Below, piece by piece: positions 39,877-46,850 of a DNA stretch of 46,850 bases. The position numbers and the translations under genes were made by a program. Numbering within the stretch: position 1 is the first letter of the stretch; each line of letters starts with the position of its first letter. The stretch comes from Acaryochloridaceae cyanobacterium SU_2_1 (GTDB taxonomy: Bacteria; Cyanobacteriota; Cyanobacteriia; Thermosynechococcales; Thermosynechococcaceae): positions 1-46,850 of the forward strand of contig JAAUUW010000006.1 in assembly GCA_012030735.1 (NCBI GenBank), read 5' to 3'. The notes under the pieces are model-generated. The model did not search any database and was not told the DNA's origin. It worked only from the letters and a program-made list of their open reading frames with translations.

Positions 39877-40130
39877 ACCTCTGGCTGGATCTTGTGAATA
39901 ATATCAATGCTCCATTGGTGGGTGGTTGTTGCTGACCTGCCAATCTAGGGAATCGTTACACTAGAGATCAGGAGAATATCTTCTTCTCAAGAATGCTCCT
40001 GACTTGGCGGGACTGTCTAGAGAATGAAAAGGTCTGTTTGATTTTGAGATCTGGTGTGAGTGCAGTATTGCACTCTACAAATTCGCCCTCAAGGGGGTGA
40101 TACTGTGAGCAGGATAAGGATGGATCAAAG

Positions 40131-40787
40131 ATGAAAGCATTTGTAGCAGGCGCGACAGGAGAGACAGGTCGTCGCATTGTTTCTCAGTTGGTTGAGCGGG
40201 GCTTTGCGGTTAAAGCTTTAGTGCGCGATCGCACCAAAGCAAAAGCTCTATTATCACCAGATGTTGAGCTAGTCGTGGGTGATATTTTAGACGCCAGTTC
40301 CTTCAATGCTGCAATCGCAGATTGTACGGTGGTTCTCTGTGCAACAGGAGCAGCTCCTGGCTTCAATCCCTTTGCCCCTTTGCAGATCGATTATTTAGGA
40401 ACCAAAAACTTAGTCGATGTTGCCAAAACCCATTCTATACAACAGTTCGTTTTCGTATCTTCGCTCTGCACCTCTAAATTACTCCATCCTTTAAATTTAT
40501 TTTTCTTAGTTTTGGTTTGGAAGAAACAGGCCGAGGAATATTTGCGAAACAGTGGCTTGACTTACACCATTGTTAGACCCGGTGGCCTCAAAAATGAAGA
40601 TAATGACTATGGAATTGTCATGTCCGTAGCTGACAGCTTGCTTGAAGGCAGTATTCCCCGCACTAAGGTCGCTCAAGTTTGTATTGAAGCATTATTGGTT
40701 CCCGCTGCCCAAAATAAAATCATCGAGATTGTCGCTGCTGCCGAAGCAAAACAGCGACCTGTTTCTGAGTTGTTTGCGAATGTTTAA
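40131..40787 (+). CDS. Atypical SDR, NAD(P)-binding (Tic62/Ycf39-like)
   Basis: 218 residues. Rossmann motif at the N-terminus MKAFVAGATGETGRRIV (GxTGxxG), the substitute active-site region FVFVSSLC and EEYLRNSGLTYTIVRPGGL. It lacks the YxxxK catalytic pair, as in divergent SDR-a5 proteins such as Tic62 or Ycf39. AAGGA lies upstream of ATG 40131. Probably an NADP(H)-dependent regulator or assembly factor rather than a classical dehydrogenase; exact role unknown. Confidence 0.85.
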   Translation: MKAFVAGATGETGRRIVSQLVERGFAVKALVRDRTKAKALLSPDVELVVGDILDASSFNAAIADCTVVLCATGAAPGFNPFAPLQIDYLGTKNLVDVAKTHSIQQFVFVSSLCTSKLLHPLNLFFLVLVWKKQAEEYLRNSGLTYTIVRPGGLKNEDNDYGIVMSVADSLLEGSIPRTKVAQVCIEALLVPAAQNKIIEIVAAAEAKQRPVSELFANV

Positions 40788-40907
40788 AAGATATGCATGA
40801 GCGAATTCGGTTCAGTTATAACTAGGCTATAGTTGGCCTTGATTATTGGGTTGACTAGCCCTCTCCTCTCTCTGCATTCTGTCCTGCTGAATTAACGAAA
40901 CAATCTA

Positions 40908-41609
40908 ATGTTCAAGAGTGAGATCTGGGTGTCAAATTCGCCTGCAAAGATAGACAAGCGCTTCCCTGGCCGGTGGCTAGGTTTAGCGGCAGCAGGGATC
41001 GCTGTCACAGTTCTATTTGCGACTTCAAAACTTGATCCCAAACATCTACATTGGCCCACAGCCATGCCTGGGAAAATTGCCCCCTTGGCGATGTCTGGGG
41101 GGAATCCCTATTTGCGCGCTTTAATGCGTACTATTTCTGCCAGCGAAGCCAACGACTCTAGTCCTTATACCCTGCTCTATGGCGGTAGTCATATTCAGGA
41201 TCTAGGTCAACATCCAGATCGCTGTGTGCCCATTGGCTGGGGTCCTAATCAGGGCCGATGCACGACGGCAGCGGGACGATATCAATTTATTACGACAACT
41301 TGGTTAGAGAAGGCTGAACAGTACCATCCATCCTCCTCAGGTGAATGGATTTGGCAAGGCTACAGTTTTGCACCAGAATATCAAGATCAAGTCGTTTATG
41401 CCTGGTTAGCAGACAGTGAGTATTGGGGGAGTGATTTGTCTGGGCTATTAGAAAGGGGGCAATTATCCAGGGTGCTCAAGGATTTGTCTGGCACCTGGAC
41501 CAGTTTAGGTGATGGTATTGAAAGCAACCGTATAACCCCCTACTTATCGGAAATCTATGAGCAGATGTTAGCAGAGGAATTAGCAATCGCCCATGCTAAG
41601 GCTCCCTAA
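40908..41609 (+). CDS. Lambda-R-type lysozyme/transglycosylase-like protein (GH104 like)
   Basis: 233 residues. Anchor or signal segment near the N-terminus (WLGLAAAGIAVTVLFATSKL), then a lysozyme-like domain: NPYLRALMRTISASEANDSS, YTLLYGGSHIQDLGQHPD and TTAAGRYQFITTTW are characteristic of the phage lambda endolysin R family; the Glu in SASEAN is the probable catalytic acid. Likely acts on peptidoglycan. No holin, spanin or other phage gene is nearby, so this is a domesticated cell-wall enzyme. Confidence 0.85.
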   Translation: MFKSEIWVSNSPAKIDKRFPGRWLGLAAAGIAVTVLFATSKLDPKHLHWPTAMPGKIAPLAMSGGNPYLRALMRTISASEANDSSPYTLLYGGSHIQDLGQHPDRCVPIGWGPNQGRCTTAAGRYQFITTTWLEKAEQYHPSSSGEWIWQGYSFAPEYQDQVVYAWLADSEYWGSDLSGLLERGQLSRVLKDLSGTWTSLGDGIESNRITPYLSEIYEQMLAEELAIAHAKAP

Positions 41610-41626
41610 AAGTGACTGAGAGAATT

Positions 41627-41914
41627 TTACCCCGCAGAGGAATCTTCTAATATGTCGATGGATCCTGCTGCGGATAGTCGATGCCATAACTCTTGGTAAA
41701 TCGCCTCTGGTACTGATGCTTTGAGAACTTTGGCCAGTCGATTTTTACGCTGGGCATTTTTTAAGCAGATATCCTGGGGACAGAGATAGGCTGAGCGGCC
41801 CATGCCCTGATCCAACTGGACAATATGGGTGGGATGCACTCTGACAATTCGCCAAAATTCAGATTTAGGCGCTACCTTTCGGCAACTCAGACAGCGGCGA
41901 TAATTGAGATCCAT
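41627..41914 (-). CDS. ylxR: YlxR (DUF448) family RNA-binding protein
   Basis: 95 residues. The N-terminal YRRCLSCRKVAPKSEFWRIV and the GRSAYLCPQDICLKNAQRKN loop are diagnostic of YlxR. In most bacteria ylxR lies between nusA and infB; here it stands between a lysozyme-like gene and a SulP transporter. The family is thought to bind RNA or the RNase P RNA; recent reports link YlxR to RNase P activity. Intact. Confidence 0.85.
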   Translation of the reverse strand: MDLNYRRCLSCRKVAPKSEFWRIVRVHPTHIVQLDQGMGRSAYLCPQDICLKNAQRKNRLAKVLKASVPEAIYQELWHRLSAAGSIDILEDSSAG

Positions 41915-41979
41915 GGATATTCTTGGGAGCAGAGCTATACTTTACCGTAAATCGGCTGGACTGCTGATTGTCTCTAGAC

Positions 41980-43740
41980 TCATTCCTGGTTGATCGAGCT
42001 GGACTGGGGCAGAGGCAACTCTAGCATGGGATCATTGCCATTGAGCACATCCTTCACGAAGGCAGTCACGGCTAACTGCAAGCTAGGAAAGATATAGTCG
42101 GGTGGGATATGCTGCAAAAACTCCGAGGGTTTGAGTTGGTTATACAGATCTTGCTTGACCCGAGCTAAGCCACAGGTGATCCCCATAGTAGACAGTTCTT
42201 GGCGGAGACTTTCCAGCATATCCACCGCTGTAATATCAATGTCTATAATGGCTTCAGTATTTAAGATTAACCAGCGAACTGGATCTGCTTCTGCAGTGAT
42301 TGCTTCAAGGACCCGTTGCTTAAAATTTTCCGCATTGGCAAAACAGAGAGGTGCATCGTACCGGTAGATCACCAAGCCTGGCCAAGTAGCGGCCCCTTGC
42401 CAATCGGCAATATCATGCCAGCCCGCTAGCCCTGGCACCTTGCCCAAGACTGCATCATGAGGACGGGCAATGCGTGTAAACAGATCAATTACCGATAGGG
42501 CCACGGCCAGGGCTACTCCGATTAAAATATCTGTGCCTAAGACCCCCAAGCTGGTGATCACAGCTAAACCAAATTCCGTTTTTCTGAACTGCCATAATCG
42601 ATAAAATTCAGAAATATCAATCAGTTTGGTGGCTGCAAAAATGACGATCGCACCCAAGGCTGCTGTCGGAAAGAGGGCCAACAAAGGTCGTAAAAACAGC
42701 AAAACACCCATCACTGCTCCCCAGGCCACGAGGGAAAAAACTTGGGTCTTACTGCCGAGGGCGTCGCCAATCACCGTTCGACTGCCACTACTGCTGATTG
42801 GAAAGCCCTGAAGAACACCTGTGCCTAGATTTGCGATGCCTAGAGCAAGCAATTCCTGATTACCATCAATTTGATAACTATGGCGATTGGCAAAGGCTCG
42901 AGCGGTCAGTATATTGTCCGAATAGCCCACCACAGCAATTCCCATGGCTGCAGCCACCAAGGAGCTGAGATCTGGAACAGAGGGCTGGGGAAGTTGCAAA
43001 TGGGGTAATCCAGCTGGAATCATCCCCACTACTTTGACACCCTGTTGATCGAGGTGAAACAAGGCCACTGCAGTCGTGGCTAGTAAGACGGCAATTAATG
43101 GACCTGGGGCGCGGGGGAAGCGTCTCTGGCTACTCCATAAAAACACTAGAACTAGACTGGCGATTAGAAAGGTCTTCCAGTGGATCTGCTCAATATCGCT
43201 GACAAACCGATAGGTCTGCTCCCAAATACTATTGGCTTGAATAGGAATTCCACTCACTTTGCTCAGCTGCCCGGTGATCATAATAATGGCAACCCCTGCC
43301 ATATACCCCACTAAAATGGGTTTGGAGAGCAAGTCTGCTAGAAACCCGAGATGGGCAATATACCCCACCAGGTAGACAAGGCCCACTAAGATCGCCAAGA
43401 AGGCGGCAATGCTGGCATAGGTGCTGGTGTTAGTCATGGCCAGGGGTGCGATCGCAACCGCTGTCATCACTGCTGTGGTTGATTCTGGCCCGACGGATAA
43501 CTGGGGAGAAGATCCCAGCAAGGCATAGATCAGCATCGGAGGCAAAATAGCCCATAATCCGGCAACGGGCTGCACCCCGGCCAGTTCTCCATAGGCCATA
43601 CATTGGGGAATTAAATAGGCTGCCACCGTTAATCCCGCCAGACCATCCTGGCGTAACCATCCCAGTTGATAGTGCCTCAAAGATTGCCAGCCCGGTGCTA
43701 AGGACTGCCTTCCTTGACGATTTTTGACCGGTTTATCCAA
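41980..43740 (-). CDS. SulP family anion transporter with STAS domain
   Basis: 586 residues. About 11-12 membrane segments with SulP signatures (GLTVAAYLIPQCMAYGELAG, GPESTTAVMT, GFPISSSGSRTVIGDALGSK), followed by a cytoplasmic STAS domain (VIYRYDAPLCFANAENFKQR, LILNTEAIIDIDITAVDMLE). The start is TTG at 43740 with AGGGG upstream. Cyanobacterial SulP proteins include the sodium/bicarbonate symporter BicA and sulfate transporters; the substrate here cannot be told from sequence by eye. Confidence 0.88.
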   Translation of the reverse strand: MDKPVKNRQGRQSLAPGWQSLRHYQLGWLRQDGLAGLTVAAYLIPQCMAYGELAGVQPVAGLWAILPPMLIYALLGSSPQLSVGPESTTAVMTAVAIAPLAMTNTSTYASIAAFLAILVGLVYLVGYIAHLGFLADLLSKPILVGYMAGVAIIMITGQLSKVSGIPIQANSIWEQTYRFVSDIEQIHWKTFLIASLVLVFLWSSQRRFPRAPGPLIAVLLATTAVALFHLDQQGVKVVGMIPAGLPHLQLPQPSVPDLSSLVAAAMGIAVVGYSDNILTARAFANRHSYQIDGNQELLALGIANLGTGVLQGFPISSSGSRTVIGDALGSKTQVFSLVAWGAVMGVLLFLRPLLALFPTAALGAIVIFAATKLIDISEFYRLWQFRKTEFGLAVITSLGVLGTDILIGVALAVALSVIDLFTRIARPHDAVLGKVPGLAGWHDIADWQGAATWPGLVIYRYDAPLCFANAENFKQRVLEAITAEADPVRWLILNTEAIIDIDITAVDMLESLRQELSTMGITCGLARVKQDLYNQLKPSEFLQHIPPDYIFPSLQLAVTAFVKDVLNGNDPMLELPLPQSSSINQE

Positions 43741-43831
43741 GCGAAACCCCTAGTGCAGCATCAATGGTCATTATAGGCGCGATATCTGACTAGACAGCGC
43801 CTTAGGATTTAGATTTATAGCCTTAGATCAA

Positions 43832-43870
43832 GTCAGAAAAAGGCCCGAGCAGCAACAGCTTGCTCGGGCC
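43832..43870 (-). terminator. Rho-independent terminator of glnN
   Basis: On the minus strand GGCCCGAGCA pairs with TGCTCGGGCC (10 bases, 9-base loop) and is followed by TTTTTCTGACTT. It lies about 95 bases downstream of the glnN stop. Confidence 0.85.
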
Positions 43871-43965
43871 GACGGCCTAGGTGAAAACTTGAAGGGCTAA
43901 AAAGGGTAATCGTACCCAGCTGCGCTTGAGCCACAGGCCGCCTTAACCCAGCATTACATCAACAC

Positions 43966-46140
43966 CTATTTGATAAACAACATTTCCTGATACTTCGGCA
44001 AGGGCCATAGATCATCGGCGACTTCACCTTCGAGGGCGTCAGCATATTCGCGAACTTGGTCCATCATAGGGCGGAGGGTTTTGGCAGAATATTGCATATG
44101 CTCCTCGATACTAGAAAAGTCATGTTGATGCAAAGCACCGCATAACTTACTAATGCTCTCCATCATCGATTTGGTGAGCATTGCAACCTTTTCAGCCCCT
44201 TCGCGGTCCAATTCAATGCCGACAGCCTTCAAGTTAGCAATACTGCCAGATAATTCCGATAGATAGCGGATGGCAGCCGGATAGATCACAGTCTTCGCTA
44301 GACTGATCACCAGATTGGCCTCCATCTCGATCACCTGAATATACTGCTCAGCATAAACCTCAAACCGACTTTCCAGCTCTGTTGCTGTGAGCACCCCTGT
44401 TTTGGCAAACAGTTCCTCAATTTTCTTTTCCCTTAAGACCGGTAATGCATCGGCAGTGGTGGGTAGATTGGGTAATCCCCGCTCTTCCACCGCCATCTGG
44501 TGCCATTCCTCCGAATAACCATTGCCACCAAAGACCACCGCGCTGTGATTCTCCATGACTTCCTTGAGGACGGTCAAGGCTGCTGTATTCAGATCAGCAC
44601 CGGCCTGTAGCTGGGTTTCTAATTTGTCGGCCACCCAGTTTAAGGAATCAGTCAAGATCGTATTCATGGCCACCAAGGGGCCAGCTACGGATTGGCCCGA
44701 CCCTACGGCTCGAAATTCGAAGCGGTTACCCGTAAAGGCAAAGGGAGAGGTACGGTTGCGATCTCCCGGATCTTTGGGAAATTCTGGCAGCGTAGCCACA
44801 CCAAGCTTCATTACCCCAACCCGGTCAGAATCCTGCACATTTCCCTGCTTAATCTGCTCGAAGACCCCTTCTAATTGCGATCCGAGATAAACGGAGATAA
44901 TAGCTGGGGGAGCCTCGTTAGCCCCCAAGCGATGATCATTACTAGCCGTTGCCACCACTGCCCGCAACAGACGGCCATATTTGTGAACGCCGCGAATAAC
45001 AGCCCCGCAAAAGAGTAAGAATTGCAAATTAGCATGGGGGGTATCCCCTGGATCGAGGAGGTTGCCCTGGGTGGCATTGCCAACGGACCAATTGACATGT
45101 TTGCCAGACCCATTGATGCCGGCAAAAGGTTTTTCATGTAATAAGCAGATAAAACCATGCTTCTTGGCAACGCTTTTCAGCAGAGTCATGGTCATCTGCT
45201 GATGGTCACTGGCCACGTTGGCCGCTTCAAAGAAAGGTGCAATTTCAAACTGACCAGGTGCGACCTCATTATGTCTGGTTTTAGCTGGAATACCCAGCCG
45301 ATACATCTTTTGCTCCACATCTTGCATGAAGACTTGGACCCGCTCGGGGATAGCACCAAAATAATGATCATCAAATTGTTGACCCTTAGCCGCCGGCCTG
45401 CCAAACAGGGTTCTGCCCGTTAACAATAAATCAGGGCGGCTATGGGCGAAATGGGTATCCACCAAGAAATACTCTTGCTCTGCACCACAGCTAGAGTTAA
45501 CCGTGGCCACATCTGTATGCCCTAGCAGGTTAAGTAAACGGGTGGCGGAGTTGCTCATGGCTGCATTAGAGCGCAGCAAGGGTGTTTTTTTATCTAAGGC
45601 TTCACCAGTCCAGGAAATAAATACCGTTGGGATGCATAGGGTAACGCCGTTATCCGTTTCCATGACATAGGCTGGACTGGTGACATCCCAGGCTGTATAG
45701 CCTCGGGCTTCAAAGGTGGAACGAATACCACCATTGGGAAAGGAAGAGCCATCGGGTTCACCCTGAACCAGCACTTTGCCGGTGAATTCGGTAATGGCCG
45801 AGCCATCCCCTTGCACCGAAATGAACCCGTCATGCTTCTCGGCAGTGGAGTTAGTCATGGGATAGAAAACATGGGCATAGTAGAGCGCGCCCTTAGAAAT
45901 AGCCCAATCCTTCATAGAAGCAGCCACAATACCCGCCACCGAGGTATCTAACTTGCCCCCGGAATGGATAGTTTGCTTGATAGACTTAAACACTTCCTTG
46001 GGCAAACAGGCTTGCATTTTGCTGAGCGTGAAGACATCAATGGCCCATAATTCTTCTAGGCGGTTGGGTGTTTTTGCCGGTTGGATATCTCGATCTGTGA
46101 TTTGGCTAATGGCTTGAAACCGTGATCCGTTACCACTCAT
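43966..46140 (-). CDS. glnN: Glutamine synthetase type III
   Basis: 724-residue GSIII, which makes glutamine from glutamate and ammonium with ATP. GSIII hallmarks are present: [20 protein letters not shown], the active-site [39 protein letters not shown], and [20 protein letters not shown]. In cyanobacteria glnN is typically induced by nitrogen starvation through NtcA; I found no perfect GTAN8TAC in the 117 bases upstream, though the box could lie before or inside ppk2. ATG 46140 has AAGGAA; a TATATT -10-like element lies upstream. Intact. Confidence 0.95.
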   Translation of the reverse strand: MSGNGSRFQAISQITDRDIQPAKTPNRLEELWAIDVFTLSKMQACLPKEVFKSIKQTIHSGGKLDTSVAGIVAASMKDWAISKGALYYAHVFYPMTNSTAEKHDGFISVQGDGSAITEFTGKVLVQGEPDGSSFPNGGIRSTFEARGYTAWDVTSPAYVMETDNGVTLCIPTVFISWTGEALDKKTPLLRSNAAMSNSATRLLNLLGHTDVATVNSSCGAEQEYFLVDTHFAHSRPDLLLTGRTLFGRPAAKGQQFDDHYFGAIPERVQVFMQDVEQKMYRLGIPAKTRHNEVAPGQFEIAPFFEAANVASDHQQMTMTLLKSVAKKHGFICLLHEKPFAGINGSGKHVNWSVGNATQGNLLDPGDTPHANLQFLLFCGAVIRGVHKYGRLLRAVVATASNDHRLGANEAPPAIISVYLGSQLEGVFEQIKQGNVQDSDRVGVMKLGVATLPEFPKDPGDRNRTSPFAFTGNRFEFRAVGSGQSVAGPLVAMNTILTDSLNWVADKLETQLQAGADLNTAALTVLKEVMENHSAVVFGGNGYSEEWHQMAVEERGLPNLPTTADALPVLREKKIEELFAKTGVLTATELESRFEVYAEQYIQVIEMEANLVISLAKTVIYPAAIRYLSELSGSIANLKAVGIELDREGAEKVAMLTKSMMESISKLCGALHQHDFSSIEEHMQYSAKTLRPMMDQVREYADALEGEVADDLWPLPKYQEMLFIK

Positions 46141-46257
46141 AATTGCTGTTCCTTTTACTAATCTCAGAGAATGAATATATTTGGGAGGTGATCTGAATCC
46201 AACCGATGGCAGAGGGCCAAGGTGTGACTTTGTTTCCCAGATCTAAGTGACCATTGA

Positions 46258-46850
46258 TCAATAGATCTGGGGGACAAAGAACTGCTCGTTGCGTGGGGCT
46301 CGCTCGTATTGTTGAGCAGACTTGCGTGGAGGCAGCTCTAAGGGCTCTGGGGTCATATCCACATAGGGAATCTTGCTGAGGAAATGGCGGATGCAGTTGA
46401 GGCGCGCCCGTTTTTTATCATCGGCTTCTACAGTGAACCAGGGTGCTTCCGGAATGTTGGTGGAAGCGAACATGACGTCCTTGGCTTGGGAATATTCCAC
46501 CCAGCGATCGCGCGACTCTAAATCCATGGGACTGAGTTTCCAGCGACGAGCCGGATCGATGGTCCGCGACTGAAAGCGACGCTCCTGTTCCTCATCGCTC
46601 ACTGAGAACCAATACTTGAGCAGGATGATTCCAGAGCGAACAAGCATCCGTTCAAATTCAGGACAGGTTTGCAGAAATTCTTGATGTTGTTCATCGGTGC
46701 AGAAGCCCATCACATGCTCAACACCAGCGCGGTTATACCAACTGCGATCAAAGCAGACAATTTCCCCCGCAGCGGGCAGATGAGAGACATAACGTTGGAA
46801 GTACCATTCTGTTTTTCGCGATCGCTCGGTGTCCCAGCGCCACAACTCGA
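46258..46850 (-). CDS. ppk2: Polyphosphate kinase 2 (3' part, start outside window)
   Basis: The last ~197 residues of a PPK2-family enzyme that transfers phosphate between polyphosphate and a nucleotide. Visible are Walker B-like CFDRSWYNRAGVE, the lid (FSVSDEEQERRFQSRTIDPA, RRWKLSPMDLESRDRW) and the C-terminal WFTVEADDKKRARLNCIRHF. The frame is open to the right edge (ELWRWDTERSR), so the TTG at 46845 is not the start. Same strand as glnN, 117 bases upstream. Confidence 0.92.
   Translation of the reverse strand, partial: ELWRWDTERSRKTEWYFQRYVSHLPAAGEIVCFDRSWYNRAGVEHVMGFCTDEQHQEFLQTCPEFERMLVRSGIILLKYWFSVSDEEQERRFQSRTIDPARRWKLSPMDLESRDRWVEYSQAKDVMFASTNIPEAPWFTVEADDKKRARLNCIRHFLSKIPYVDMTPEPLELPPRKSAQQYERAPRNEQFFVPQIY

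Noticed and set aside
40908-41609. Prophage remnant suggested by the lambda-R-like lysozyme
   Set aside because: No other phage gene, integrase or attachment repeat nearby; the protein has its own export or anchor segment.

Overview
The window is chromosomal DNA of a cyanobacterium. The palindrome GCGATCGC (HIP1) occurs about 25 times in 46.85 kb, where chance would give about one. The genes are typically cyanobacterial: ferredoxin-dependent nitrite reductase, NarB nitrate reductase, an omega-3 acyl-lipid desaturase, an SLH-domain porin, a carboxyl-terminal processing protease, DUF3531 and DUF3747 proteins, type III glutamine synthetase (GlnN) and HIP1-rich coding sequence. I cannot assign a genus; no photosystem or rRNA gene is present.

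Layout. 1-3.4 kb: a TPR protein and a DUF721 protein (+), then a membrane GTPase (-). 3.5-9.4 kb: aldo/keto reductase, tRNA-Phe, a C-terminal processing protease, a large helical-repeat membrane protein and the redox chaperone Hsp33. 9.5-15.8 kb: a HlyD-like lipoprotein, desB, a DUF3531 protein, an orphan ABC ATPase, a PfkB-type sugar/adenosine kinase, ureE-ureF and a PadR regulator. 16.7-23.5 kb: a Ser/Thr kinase, a tandem universal stress protein, two secreted proteins of unknown function, an SRPBCC protein and a PhoX-type phosphatase. 23.6-31.7 kb: recA, then nirA, an SLH porin and narB, all on +. 31.7-34.3 kb: an M50-like membrane protease, RNase III and the RNase P RNA (all -). 34.6-41.6 kb: a PBP-domain protein with a threonine-motif tail, a DUF3747 protein with three SPOR-like repeats, an M16 peptidase, a Tic62-like SDR and a lambda-R-type lysozyme. 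41.6-46.85 kb: YlxR, a SulP transporter, glnN and the 3' part of ppk2 (all -).

The most interesting region is nitrogen assimilation. nirA, the porin and narB each have a perfect NtcA box (GTA-N8-TAC) in their own upstream region; for nirA and the porin a TAN3T -10 element follows at 22-23 bases. In many cyanobacteria a nitrate transporter (nrtABCD or nrtP) lies between nirA and narB. Here a porin sits there instead, which makes it a candidate nitrogen-regulated outer-membrane channel for nitrate or nitrite. NirA also carries its own [2Fe-2S] ferredoxin domain at the C-terminus.

A second window-wide feature is reading-frame damage. At least fifteen single-base frame breaks in ten otherwise well-conserved genes, plus two tentative ones, can be repaired by one base, almost always in a short homopolymer. 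This looks like consensus sequence error rather than gene decay, so the feature coordinates below give the repaired extent of each gene.
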